The notes: generated by a model not told the origin, from the sequence alone. DNA of 63,365 nucleotides from Tardiphaga robiniae (GCF_013359755.1 NZ_JABMCJ010000065.1:1-63365), one strand, 5' to 3'; positions 8,486 through 14,863 are shown, numbered from the stretch's first letter. A program made the numbers and translations.

Positions 8486-9211
8486 TCAGAACGGCTCGCG
8501 TCGCAGATGCAAGTAGCGAGGATTGAACTCGCCACATTTCGCCAGATTCGCCCAATTTTTGATTGTGAGAGATCCGCTCTTGAAGTCAGCAAGGTCGCTG
8601 TCTCGAAGGTTCGCCAATGCGCGGTTCACCGTAGCTAGTGATAGCCCAAGCGCCTCTCCAAGTTGATTGAGACCTATCGGCAGAACACAGGTATCCCCGC
8701 GAGCCAGGCCGGAAGCCCGCGATCGGTAGAAAAGCTCGCAGAAGAGATGAGCCATGCGGGCAGGGGCGGATCGCGCGCTATTGTTCGTGATCGCCTCACG
8801 GAAGATGGCGGCGTCGATCAGGGTTTCACGCCAGATTGCAGCGCCAACCTTTGGTCTACTATCGAATAACTTCATCAAGTCCCGATGCGGGACCGAGGCG
8901 ACGACGGCCTTGCCGATCGCGCAGACGGCATGATCCATCGCCTCGATGAAAAGACACTGTGAATCCGGCATGTCGCCAGCGAGATGAAAGGATAAATACT
9001 GGCGCGCGCCATTCGGCAGGAGATGATAGCGAGCCAGCATCCCTTCGACGACGATGGCGGACACCTTGGGTCGATCGCCCTGTCGAATGAAGTCCTCATG
9101 ACTATCCAATTCGCGGACAGAGCACGGCAGCCGGCGGATCTCCAAAAGGTCCTCTTGGCTCAGGTGCGAGTGCTCTTTCAGTTTTTTTATAAGGACGACT
9201 AGAGGGTCGAT
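8486..9211 (-). CDS. Crp/Fnr-family transcription regulator with apparent ATC start
   Basis: The protein has a cyclic-nucleotide-binding-type barrel (about residues 20-140) and a C-terminal Crp-type helix-turn-helix (LNQLGEALGLSLATVNRALANLRDSDL), and ends in the RYLHL motif usual for rhizobial Crp regulators. Homology to the usual N-terminus (xDPLxxKLxxHxxLSxED) extends upstream to an ATC codon at 9211-9209, five bases behind a strong AGGAGG at 9217-9222. No ATG, GTG or TTG occurs there in frame; the first usable one is TTG at 9145, inside the domain. From ATC the protein has 241 residues. No Cys cluster for an Fnr-type iron-sulfur centre is visible, so its signal is unknown. Confidence 0.85.
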   Translation of the reverse strand: MDPLVVLIKKLKEHSHLSQEDLLEIRRLPCSVRELDSHEDFIRQGDRPKVSAIVVEGMLARYHLLPNGARQYLSFHLAGDMPDSQCLFIEAMDHAVCAIGKAVVASVPHRDLMKLFDSRPKVGAAIWRETLIDAAIFREAITNNSARSAPARMAHLFCELFYRSRASGLARGDTCVLPIGLNQLGEALGLSLATVNRALANLRDSDLADFKSGSLTIKNWANLAKCGEFNPRYLHLRREPF

Positions 9212-9260
9212 TGTAGCCTCCTACGCGGCTGAACCTGTTCGGCTGCGCTCAGCATCCTAG

Positions 9261-9425
9261 TCATCTTGACGGTGGCTTTAACTCGCTCGAAAGCCAACCC
9301 TTGCTGCGCTCCATCGGATCGACCTCGCACTTTGAGCATCTGAACTCCGAATCTCGCTTTTCAAATGACGTCATCTTGCGATTGCACTTCGGGCATTTCG
9401 GCGCTGTAGACCCAATAACTGTCAT
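9261..9425 (-). CDS. Small zinc-ribbon protein, 54 residues
   Basis: ATG at 9425; the frame encodes CPKCNRKM, then 12 residues later CSKC: two CxxC knuckles 16 residues apart, a zinc-ribbon pattern. The C-terminus is basic and polar (MERSKGWLSSELKPPSR). The start overlaps the stop of the upstream small HTH gene by four bases (ATGA, 9422-9425), so the two are translationally coupled. The metal site and the pairing with a helix-turn-helix-like protein suggest a nucleic-acid-linked role; this is inference. Confidence 0.75.
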   Translation of the reverse strand: MTVIGSTAPKCPKCNRKMTSFEKRDSEFRCSKCEVDPMERSKGWLSSELKPPSR

Positions 9426-9637
9426 TGGGTTTGCTCGCGAGCGCTGATCTCGCGCCGAACTTCTCGAACACTTGCGAAATGCAGGCCAAGTTCATGAGCA
9501 CGCTTTTTGACGGAAGCCATTGGTCGCTTCATAGCCGCACATGCTCGTAGAAGCGAAGCCCCCTCTGCATGCAACTGTTTGAGCTTCTCCAAGTCCGCAT
9601 CTTGCCATGCGCGGGTTATCAGCTGACGCTCATTCAC
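9422..9637 (-). CDS. Small HTH-like protein (SANT/GcrA-like pattern)
   Basis: GTG start at 9637, seven bases behind GGAGGA. The 71-residue protein has the pattern W-x-x-A-x-x-E-K-L-K, then GASLLRACAAMKRPMASVKKRA and HELGLHF, ending in a basic REVRREI tail. This is the W/L/A helix pattern of small Myb/SANT- or GcrA-like DNA-binding helices. A clear paralog lies on the plus strand at 14117-14335 (shared EKLK, GAS, AAMKR, V-x-x-x-A-x-x-LG, RE-x-R). It overlaps the zinc-ribbon gene by four bases. DNA binding is predicted, not shown. Confidence 0.75.
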   Translation of the reverse strand: MNERQLITRAWQDADLEKLKQLHAEGASLLRACAAMKRPMASVKKRAHELGLHFASVREVRREISAREQTQ

Positions 9638-10122
9638 GTCGGTTCCTCCAACGGTTCCTCGGGATGGAACCACAAGCCAGGAGGTGACGTCGTATCATTT
9701 GAGACGAATTGCCGAGAGTGGATCTCAATGTTTTTGCGGTGCACCTTCGCCGTTTTGCCACCCGGATCCTTGCACCCGTCGCGTCGTCTCCACGTTGCTG
9801 GCAAATCGCGCCTGGTGCCTTCCATGGTCAGACTTCTGCATGTGATCGGTGGTGTCCTCGACCGAGGCTCACCGCACAAGTTGAGGCAGCAGAAGCTTGC
9901 GATCGAAGATTGACGTCTTTGGGAACTAGGTAGTGCGCGTCGGGCCTGACCGGCTTGTCGATACCGGAGGGTGTTGTCTGGTGCTCGAACAGCAACGTTA
10001 GGGAACATTTTCGCTTAAAGGCCCGGCGGGTAGGTCGCTCTACCGCCGGGCCGACCGAAGCGAGGCTTCTGGGGTCAAGATTCGGTCGCTGTCATCCTGC
10101 GTTAACTCCGACCGCAAATCCA
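9638..10122. other. Gene-free stretch with one hairpin
   Basis: No convincing gene; frames of up to 124 codons exist but have poor composition and no ribosome binding sites. It contains the promoter side of the small HTH/zinc-ribbon pair, the copy at 9772-9800 of a 29-base repeat also found at 8454-8482, and the hairpin at 10020-10052. Confidence 0.4.
10020..10052. terminator. Strong GC hairpin, possible terminator
   Basis: GGCCCGGCGG plus TAG at the left pairs with CTACCGCCGGGCC at the right, with one bulged G and a short loop: a 13-bp stem. On the minus strand it is followed by TTTAAGCG, a weak U-run, so it may end transcription of the minus-strand gene at 10123-10332. Confidence 0.5.
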
Positions 10123-10332
10123 TCAGCCGTTTGAGGCAACTCGCTCAATCCTGTTCTCGAAAAGTGAACGTGGAACAACTTTGGAGCGAAGTGCCGTCGC
10201 CAACATCTTGCAGACGCACATCGGTTCGCCTTTGACGGTAGTGCACCTGCATGTGTCGCCGTATGCAAATTTTATCAATCTATCGATGTCCTGATCTGCA
10301 ATCGCTGTTTCGATCTGATCGTCATAAGTCAA
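10123..10332 (-). CDS. Small Cys-containing protein, 69 residues
   Basis: The start is taken as TTG at 10332, seven bases from GAGGAG; the upstream in-frame extension is Arg-rich and unlikely. The protein begins with acidic helices (TYDDQIETAIADQDIDRLIKFAYG), followed by two Cys pairs, CRC and CVC, nine residues apart, and a basic C-terminus. The Cys pattern could hold a metal or disulfides, but no family was recognised. Confidence 0.6.
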   Translation of the reverse strand: MTYDDQIETAIADQDIDRLIKFAYGDTCRCTTVKGEPMCVCKMLATALRSKVVPRSLFENRIERVASNG

Positions 10333-10387
10333 AAACGTGCTCCTCGCGGTATGATCAATCCGGATACGGCACGGGCGCAAGAAAGTT

Positions 10388-10597
10388 TCAGTTCTTTTCT
10401 GGATCGGGCATGCTCTGCTTGCGCGGCAGATCAGTTTTCGGCGAAGCCTCGCCATCGAGCCAGTCTTCTTCTTTGGCCAATGCGAGCCATGCCGCTTCCA
10501 TGCGCTTGAACCGATTCCTGGCAGGCTCGTTGTCGGCTGCAGCAGCCATCTCGGCGCAGTTGTGTGCGTTCGCGCGGTAAGTGTCGGACTGTTTCAT
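10388..10597 (-). CDS. Small helical protein, 69 residues (EDWL family)
   Basis: ATG at 10597. The sequence has the pattern RANAHNCAEMAAAADNEPAR, then RMEAAWLALAKEEDWLDGE: two amphipathic helices with a conserved W/EDWL end. Proteins of this length and pattern are, as far as I recall, common and multi-copy in Bradyrhizobium relatives and have no known role. A second copy with the same helix pattern (MAHYWISAAANEDWL) lies at 12791-12979. No signal peptide. Confidence 0.7.
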   Translation of the reverse strand: MKQSDTYRANAHNCAEMAAAADNEPARNRFKRMEAAWLALAKEEDWLDGEASPKTDLPRKQSMPDPEKN

Positions 10598-10683
10598 CCC
10601 GAAAGCCTACGCCGTCCGGAGGGCGTGCGATAGCACCGCGCTGCAGCTAGAACCACTTCCCCGGCTTGCGGCATAATTTCCGC

Positions 10684-10851
10684 ATGAAACCAACCGAGTC
10701 GTTCAAGAAGCAAGCTGAGAAAGCCGAGGCCGTTGCTCATCGCTTGGAAGACACCGAGCATGCTGAGCGGATGCACGACCTGGCTGAAGCATTCCGCGCG
10801 CAAGCCGAGGCTCTGAAAGCTGAAAAGAAAAAAAGGAAGGTGAGGAAGTAG
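10684..10851 (+). CDS. Small lysine-rich helical protein, 55 residues
   Basis: ATG at 10684. One long charged helix is predicted (MKPTESFKKQAEKAEAVA; AERMHDLAEAFRAQAEALKA) ending in a poly-basic tail EKKKRKVRK. The heptad-like A/L/E/K spacing suggests a coiled coil, and the tail suggests contact with nucleic acid or membrane phosphate. No family was recognised. It runs opposite to both neighbours and so has its own promoter. Confidence 0.6.
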   Translation: MKPTESFKKQAEKAEAVAHRLEDTEHAERMHDLAEAFRAQAEALKAEKKKRKVRK

Positions 10852-10877
10852 CTCCCCTTCACCGCAGACCGCAAAGG

Positions 10878-11138
10878 CTAGTCAAGCTTCTCAGAGACGA
10901 TCACGCCAGTCTTCGGATCTGCGTGAAAGTCCATCTTTTGACCATTCTTGATGCCGTTACCTTCCCATCGGCCATCATCAGCCTCGAGCTTGGTAACCTG
11001 CGAGTAGCCGGACTGCAGGACCTTCGCCTTTACTTGCTCCATTGGCATCCAATCCGGTCCAGGCTGATCAGCTCGCGCCATAGTCGATGCGCCCATTAGC
11101 AAGACTCCACAGAGAATAACTGCAGCAAGCCTGTTCAT
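10878..11138 (-). CDS. Periplasmic PepSY-domain protein, 86 residues
   Basis: A signal peptide (MNRLAAVILCGVLLMGAST, cleavage after ARA) is followed by a single PepSY-like unit: WMPMEQVKAKVLQSGYSQVTKLEADDGRWEG and a final DPKTGVIVSEKLD with the typical beta-strand ending of the family. PepSY units are thought to bind and inhibit peptidases or sense the periplasm. The start is ATG at 11138. A second, larger PepSY membrane protein occurs at 604-1818. Confidence 0.8.
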   Translation of the reverse strand: MNRLAAVILCGVLLMGASTMARADQPGPDWMPMEQVKAKVLQSGYSQVTKLEADDGRWEGNGIKNGQKMDFHADPKTGVIVSEKLD

Positions 11139-11205
11139 CGCAGCCTCCCTTGTTCTGTGTGAGCCAAATTAGAATACCGGAAAATCGTCCTTCGGTAGAA
11201 AGGCT

Positions 11206-11385
11206 TCACTGGATCTTCCGATTTCCGGCCTCCGTCAGTTTGACCTGGTCGTCCACGATTTCGACGAGGCCCATCTCTAGGAGTTCGCTGAGTTGGTCTT
11301 CCGTGATCGGGGACAGCTTCAGCCGGCCGCCACCGATATCGCGGAGCGTCCAGTTGAGCTCGAAATCGTCTCTCCAGTATTTCAT
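11206..11385 (-). CDS. Small winged-helix-like protein, 59 residues
   Basis: Found by direct reading of the minus strand. ATG at 11385. The sequence (MKYWRDDFELNWTLRDIGGG; LSPITEDQLSELLEMGLVEI; DDQVKLTEAGNRKIQ) has the recognition helix followed by a beta-wing and the closing L-T-x-x-G motif of winged-helix proteins such as MarR/PadR tails. A protein with the same closing pattern (YQLTPKGEKSLL) is encoded at 14393-14569. Short for a full DNA-binding protein. No clear ribosome binding site. Confidence 0.55.
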   Translation of the reverse strand: MKYWRDDFELNWTLRDIGGGRLKLSPITEDQLSELLEMGLVEIVDDQVKLTEAGNRKIQ

Positions 11386-11413
11386 CTGATGGGGCCGTCG
11401 CCGGCAGAGGTTG

Positions 11414-11452
11414 AAAAATTAAAAGCCCGCCGGATCGTCCACGGGGGCTTTC
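11414..11452 (-). terminator. Rho-independent terminator
   Basis: On the minus strand an AAAGCCCCC...GGCGGGCTTT hairpin (11421-11451) is followed by TTTTAATTTTT. It sits directly behind the stop codon of the 42-residue membrane peptide gene at 11458-11586 and so supports that gene being transcribed. Confidence 0.75.
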
Positions 11453-11457
11453 ACTAT

Positions 11458-11586
11458 CTAATGCCGAAAACCAACGTAGAGACCAATCATGGTAATGGCC
11501 GATACCAAGATGAAGCAAAAAAGCCCCCACGCAATAATAGTGGCTTCATCTGGGGTATTCCGATTCGTCTTCTGAAGAACGTTCAA
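11458..11586 (-). CDS. Single-helix membrane peptide, 42 residues
   Basis: Start TTG at 11586 behind AGGGAG. A polar N-terminus (NVLQKTNRNTPDEATI) leads into one hydrophobic helix (AWGLFCFILVSAITMIGLYV) and a short GFRH tail. The stop is followed within seven bases by a strong rho-independent terminator, which makes a real transcription unit likely. The topology would be N-in or N-out with about 17 residues exposed; function unknown. Close in size to the candidate at 6336-6437. Confidence 0.6.
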   Translation of the reverse strand: MNVLQKTNRNTPDEATIIAWGLFCFILVSAITMIGLYVGFRH

Positions 11587-11733
11587 TGGTCTCTCCCTGT
11601 AATCTCTGTCATCGGCGCTCGCATCTTGAGGCGAACTTGTGCAAAGCGTAGCGACGGTAGATCGCAGGGTCCAGAATGAATTGATGGTGCGCTGCAGCGT
11701 GGCGCGTAATCAATGGGCTGCCAAGGTCGGTAG

Positions 11734-11769
11734 GCGCCGCAAGCGCCGCAAGCACCGCAAGCACCGCAA
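11734..11769. repeat. Tandem repeat, four 9-bp units
   Basis: Four direct copies of GCRCCGCAA (two GCGCCGCAA, two GCACCGCAA) in a row. The array is bracketed by a near-inverted CAATGGGCT/AGCCCCATTG pair at 11711-11719 and 11768-11777. It lies in a 240-base gene-free gap upstream of the plus-strand gene at 11831. Confidence 0.85.
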
Positions 11770-11830
11770 GCCCCATTGAAGGAACCAAAACACCGAACGC
11801 GCGATATAGGGGAAAACAAGGGAGGTCGTC

Positions 11831-12106
11831 ATGTTGATGGAAGATGGAATTGGCGGACGGCCACTCGCCGGCGCACCGCGATTGGTCGCACAGACGGTCG
11901 ACAAGCGAACAATTCTCGAGATGGAGATAGCCCTTACCAAAGCCTGCGAGGTCTTGCCGCGCGAGTTGGACAGCCACAAGAACCGCTGTTTCGTCGCCAA
12001 GAAAATACTGAAGCGCGTGAATGCGGGTGAGCGCACGTTCGGTGGCATGGTGTCTGCGGGTATGGCGGCAGTAGAGGCGCTACGGCGCAAGCAAGAGCAG
12101 GTTTGA
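11831..12106 (+). CDS. Conserved hypothetical protein, 91 residues
   Basis: ATG at 11831, five bases behind GGGAGG. The protein is soluble and largely helical: a loop (RPLAGAPRLVAQTVDKRTIL) then EIALTKACEVLPRELDSHKN, IAKKIL-type helix (CFVAKKILKRVNAGERTFGG) and a final MAAVEALRRKQEQV helix. I recognise this as a protein type conserved in Bradyrhizobium relatives but of no known function. A hairpin right behind the stop ends its transcript. Confidence 0.7.
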   Translation: MLMEDGIGGRPLAGAPRLVAQTVDKRTILEMEIALTKACEVLPRELDSHKNRCFVAKKILKRVNAGERTFGGMVSAGMAAVEALRRKQEQV

Positions 12107-12111
12107 CGGCG

Positions 12112-12135
12112 TTTCCTGAATAATCGTTCAGGAAA
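12112..12135 (+). terminator. Hairpin behind 91-residue gene
   Basis: TTTCCTGAA and TTCAGGAAA form a perfect 9-bp stem with a 6-base loop six bases after the stop at 12106, followed by TTTAT. A likely weak terminator. Confidence 0.55.
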
Positions 12136-12205
12136 TTTATCCTTAGACCACGGAACGGACCGTACCGTCGCGCATTCAATCTCCGCTCATTCAAAGGAGA
12201 AGATA

Positions 12206-12418
12206 ATGCGCAAGGTTCTTTTGGCTCTCGCTGCCTTCGCTACCATCGGCATAGCTGTTCCTGCCGCTACTTCACAGGCTGATGCTCAGACCGTAGTGGT
12301 GCGGCACGGCGGCGGCCATCACGGCGGCTACCATCGCGGGCATCGTGCCAACAAGGTTGTTATTGTGAAGCGCGGTCATGGTCACATGCATCGCGGAATG
12401 CACCACGGCCACCGCTGA
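12206..12418 (+). CDS. Secreted His/Gly-rich protein, 70 residues
   Basis: An AAGGAGAAGA ribosome binding site precedes ATG 12206. A signal peptide (MRKVLLALAAFATIGIAVPA, cleavage after ADA) leads to a mature chain of about 43 residues packed with His and Gly (VVRHGGGHHGGYHRGHR; HGHMHRGMHHGHR), separated by a short KVVIVKR strand. Such His-rich periplasmic peptides could bind metal ions; nothing in the neighbours points to a given metal. A rho-independent terminator follows. Confidence 0.75.
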   Translation: MRKVLLALAAFATIGIAVPAATSQADAQTVVVRHGGGHHGGYHRGHRANKVVIVKRGHGHMHRGMHHGHR

Positions 12419-12436
12419 GCTCATTGCTCTTTAATC

Positions 12437-12463
12437 AAAAGGCTCCCTCACGGGGGCCTTTTT
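12437..12463 (+). terminator. Rho-independent terminator of the His-rich protein gene
   Basis: AAAAGGCTCCC and GGGGGCCTTTTT form a stem with a short CTCA/AC loop and a run of five T, 18 bases after the stop at 12418. Confidence 0.85.
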
Positions 12464-12617
12464 CGTTGGGCGCTATAAAGGGCAACTGAACAGCGGCCAT
12501 CGCGTTTTGGAAAGAAGAGCGCAGTGCAGCTCCTCATCGGAACTTGAGTTCCAGCGGTCTGTTGGGCTGGCGTGATAAGCCGCCCCAGCTCACCGGGGCC
12601 ACTGGAGGAAATTTTCC

Positions 12618-12749
12618 ATGGCCAAAAAGCCGCGCTGGCCAAATCTGTCGTCAACGTCGAAGCAGAGCAAGATCTCTAAGGCTAAATTTCCGGCTCCGTC
12701 ACTGGAGGCGGACTACGTAAGTCCTCCCACCCGTCGAAGAAACCTTTAG
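12618..12749 (+). CDS. Small basic protein, 43 residues
   Basis: Read directly from the sequence. ATG at 12618 follows a strong GGAGGAAATTTTCC. The product (MAKKPRWPNLSSTSKQSKIS; KAKFPAPSLEADYVSPPTRR) is basic, Ser/Lys/Pro-rich and probably unstructured, with no hydrophobic segment. The next small gene starts 41 bases later on the same strand, so the two may be cotranscribed. No function assigned. Confidence 0.5.
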   Translation: MAKKPRWPNLSSTSKQSKISKAKFPAPSLEADYVSPPTRRRNL

Positions 12750-12790
12750 CGCAACAGTGGCTTATGTTTTCGCTGAAATGGAGAGCGAAA

Positions 12791-12979
12791 ATGCGCCAAG
12801 GTACGTCGTTTCGGTTGATGGCATCCGATGCAGCGAGACAAGCAAAAGAAGCTACGGACCAAGCTGAAGCTCTCCGGCTTTTACAGATGGCACACTACTG
12901 GATCTCAGCTGCAGCCAACGAGGACTGGCTGAATGCCAACTCTATCCATCATCCGGTGAGATCACCTGGCTCCGACTGA
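12791..12979 (+). CDS. Small helical protein, 62 residues (EDWL family)
   Basis: Start ATG 12791 behind GGAGAGCGAAA is preferred over ATG 12764, which lacks a binding site. The chain ASDAARQAKEATDQAEALRL then LQMAHYWISAAANEDWL has the same two-helix pattern and EDWL end as the protein at 10388-10597, so the two are paralogs. Soluble, no signal peptide, function unknown. Confidence 0.65.
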   Translation: MRQGTSFRLMASDAARQAKEATDQAEALRLLQMAHYWISAAANEDWLNANSIHHPVRSPGSD

Positions 12980-13017
12980 GAACTGAGAAACTTCGGAACG
13001 ATCGGAAGTAGCGGGAC

Positions 13018-13278
13018 TTGACTTCGACAGCTGTCGCACATGGCGGCGGTGAACGGGTGGCTGTGGCCATCAGAAAGCTCGCCATGAACATCCCGGCCGT
13101 CGACCGCGCCATCGATATTTATGGCGCCCTCTCAGGACATTCGGAAGCACCTGGCGTCCGCGCCCAGCTTTCCCAGCATCTTGACCAACTGCACAGTGAG
13201 GGGGAGACCGATCATCACCGCCTTACGGTGCATGGCCTCTCGTTCCTTCGGCAGAACGATCTTCAGCGCAACAGCTAG
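13018..13278 (+). CDS. Hypothetical protein, 86 residues
   Basis: The start is TTG at 13018 (GGAAG about ten bases upstream). The soluble protein has a helical core: VAVAIRKLAMNIPAVDRAID, IYGALSGHSEAPGVRAQLSQ, HLDQLHSEGETDHHRLTVHG. No domain recognised. Its stop overlaps the stop of the convergent gene at 13275-13493: both use the shared CTAG at 13275-13278. Confidence 0.6.
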   Translation: MTSTAVAHGGGERVAVAIRKLAMNIPAVDRAIDIYGALSGHSEAPGVRAQLSQHLDQLHSEGETDHHRLTVHGLSFLRQNDLQRNS

Positions 13279-13493
13279 GCGCGCTGCATAGCTCGCTGCT
13301 TCTGCAATGATTTACGGAGCGTCGCTTTCGCAGAGTGAGCACGCTCCTTGTCGCTCGCCGATTTCTTGATAGGACGAAATGGGCCGGTCTTCGAATTTCC
13401 GGCCATCGGCATTGCCGGCATCATCTGCGAGCAGGATTCCGACTGGGAAGGTTGAAGCCCCATAGGGGCCGATGTCCGCGTGCGCTTGGGCAT
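13275..13493 (-). CDS. Small basic Met/Ser-rich protein, 72 residues
   Basis: ATG at 13493 behind GAGAAG. The N-terminal half is Met/Pro/Ser-rich (MGLQPSQSESCSQMMPAMPM), the C-terminal half is strongly basic (RPIKKSASDKERAHSAKATL, RKSLQKQRAMQRA). Probably disordered with a nucleic-acid-binding tail; no family recognised. It runs against the 86-residue gene and shares its last four bases with it. Confidence 0.5.
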   Translation of the reverse strand: MPKRTRTSAPMGLQPSQSESCSQMMPAMPMAGNSKTGPFRPIKKSASDKERAHSAKATLRKSLQKQRAMQRA

Positions 13494-13714
13494 ACTTCTC
13501 AACCCGCCACTCAACCCAAAGTTCATTCGTGCAGATCAAGCGGCAAAGAGACACCTCGTCCCTTTAGAAGGCCGGCATAAGTACCGCGAAGAGGCGCGGC
13601 GAATAGCAAAAGGTAGTTCGACTTTCCGACCTACTGCGGCGGCCGCCACACTGCCGCGCCGGAACAAGGAAGTCAGAAATGCGTTTCTTTAGGCATCAAA
13701 CACTGGAGGATGCC

Positions 13715-13888
13715 ATGGACGATCTGAAGAACAGGGGGCAACCCGATCGTAGCAAGATCAACATGCACGAGGCGCATGAGGTCAAGTATTGGACCAAGGA
13801 GCTCGGCGTGGACAAAGACAAGCTGCAGAAGACGGTCGACAAGGTCGGCAACTCAGCCGCCGCCGTTCGCAAGGAGTTGGCAGCCTGA
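13715..13888 (+). CDS. DUF3606 family protein, 57 residues
   Basis: ATG 13715 is fixed by GGAGGATGCC. The protein has the complete DUF3606 pattern: a DRSKINMHEAHEVKYWTKEL segment, then LGVDKDKLQKTVDKVGNSAAAV and a final helix. DUF3606 proteins are short, often multi-copy in rhizobia and resemble a helix-turn-helix fold; their function is unknown to me. Next to the small genes at 13938 and 14117 on the same strand. Confidence 0.9.
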   Translation: MDDLKNRGQPDRSKINMHEAHEVKYWTKELGVDKDKLQKTVDKVGNSAAAVRKELAA

Positions 13889-13937
13889 GCCAGTCAACGG
13901 AATCCCTGCACGAGCAATCCTTATCGCGCTGGATTAC

Positions 13938-14108
13938 TTGGCGGGGGTTGGGCGCTTGCGCGATCCGCAAGAAGCGTTTGAATTTATCGGGAAGTACGTC
14001 GCGTACCAGATCGGGCAGGGGGTCGTCAGTCCTCTGCTGCTGTCGAACCAGGCGATTGCAGCCTACGAGCGCCATAGGGAAAAGACGCCGCTTCGAGTGG
14101 TGGAGTAG
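13938..14108 (+). CDS. Hypothetical protein, about 56 residues, start uncertain
   Basis: The frame reads LAGVGRLRDPQEAFEFIGKY then VAYQIGQGVVSPLLLSNQAI and AAYERHREKTPLRVVE, a convincing protein, but no ATG or GTG precedes it after the DUF3606 gene. TTG at 13938 is the only usual start and has no ribosome binding site. The gene may begin upstream through translational coupling, or may have lost its start. It ends eight bases before the next gene's start (14117). Confidence 0.45.
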   Translation: MAGVGRLRDPQEAFEFIGKYVAYQIGQGVVSPLLLSNQAIAAYERHREKTPLRVVE

Positions 14109-14116
14109 GAGTGATG

Positions 14117-14335
14117 ATGCCGCTAATCCGGCCTTGGTCGGCCGAAGAAAGTGAAAAACTTAAAGCCATGGCTAACGCGGGTGCATCGCCGATCAAAATT
14201 GCTGCGGCCATGAAACGTAATGTGCAGGCTGTCAGACGTCAAGCGAACCGATTGGGGATCTCATTGCCCACAACGCGAGAGACGCGCAAACGACAACGTG
14301 CGTTAGAGGCGGAAGCGACAAGGACTTCAGCGTGA
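14117..14335 (+). CDS. Small HTH-like protein, paralog of 9422-9637
   Basis: GTG 14111, ATG 14114 and ATG 14117 are in frame; 14117 has the best distance (six bases) from GGAG. The 72-residue chain RPWSAEESEKLKAMANAGAS, KIAAAMKRNVQAVRRQANRL and GISLPTTRETRKRQR matches the copy on the minus strand at 9422-9637 across the W, EKLK, GAS, AAMKR, LG and RE-x-R positions. The pattern fits a small SANT/GcrA-like helix-turn-helix. Unlike the first copy, it has no zinc-ribbon partner behind it. Confidence 0.7.
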   Translation: MPLIRPWSAEESEKLKAMANAGASPIKIAAAMKRNVQAVRRQANRLGISLPTTRETRKRQRALEAEATRTSA

Positions 14336-14392
14336 CATCGCAAATAGGAACAAGCTGCGCGTTGCGTGGTTGCCATGGAAACGGAGGTTCCC

Positions 14393-14569
14393 ATGCTTAC
14401 AGACGATCAACTGATGGTTCTGCGGGAAATCGATAACGCCTTCGCTTTTGACGATACAGCCAAGGCTGAAGAGTTGGTGCTGGACGGATATGTTCAGAAG
14501 GACGGCGACTTTTATCAGCTCACGCCGAAGGGTGAGAAAAGCCTGCTCGACAATGGCGTCTCGGCATAG
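14393..14569 (+). CDS. Small winged-helix-like protein, 58 residues
   Basis: ATG 14393 is placed by GGAGGTTCCC. The protein (MLTDDQLMVLREIDNAF; DTAKAEELVLDGYVQKDGDF; YQLTPKGEKSLLDNGVSA) has the helix-wing layout and the closing LTPKG motif of MarR/PadR-type winged helices, but lacks their first helices. The minus-strand gene at 11206-11385 encodes a protein of the same size and end pattern. Role unknown. Confidence 0.6.
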   Translation: MLTDDQLMVLREIDNAFAFDDTAKAEELVLDGYVQKDGDFYQLTPKGEKSLLDNGVSA

Positions 14570-14605
14570 AGGTTGGAGCCACCAGTGATCGGATTCGTTC
14601 TAGGC

Positions 14606-14863
14606 TCAGAGCTTAGATAGTCGGATCCATCGCGTGCCGCTGGCGCCGCCCTCTATTTCCAAGGAGAAGGTCGGTCCCTCATCAAGTTGGAGTTTGACCT
14701 GTTCGGAAGCTGCGATCCTCAGCATGAGCTCCTCCGACGCGCTAATGCAGCCTTCAGCAATTACCGACCCTGTCTCTTCTACGAGCGTAAGCCAGTAAAA
14801 GACTGTGCCGGCCTGTATACCATCAATGAAGACTGTTCCATCGTTTGTAAGATTGTCACTCAT
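14606..14863 (-). CDS. Hypothetical protein, 85 residues
   Basis: ATG 14863 behind GAGGTGCC. The sequence alternates hydrophobic and polar residues (GTVFIDGIQAGTVFYWLTLV; ERVKLQL-like QVKLQLDEGPTFSLEIEGG) and ends TRWIRLSKL, suggesting an all-beta fold. No domain recognised, no signal peptide. It stands alone on the minus strand among plus-strand small genes. Confidence 0.6.
   Translation of the reverse strand: MSDNLTNDGTVFIDGIQAGTVFYWLTLVEETGSVIAEGCISASEELMLRIAASEQVKLQLDEGPTFSLEIEGGASGTRWIRLSKL

Noticed and set aside
9181-9190. Programmed frameshift at the seven-A run in the Crp gene as an explanation for its missing start
   Set aside because: The other two frames upstream have no start codon with a ribosome binding site, and one has a stop, so a slip at the A-run would not help.
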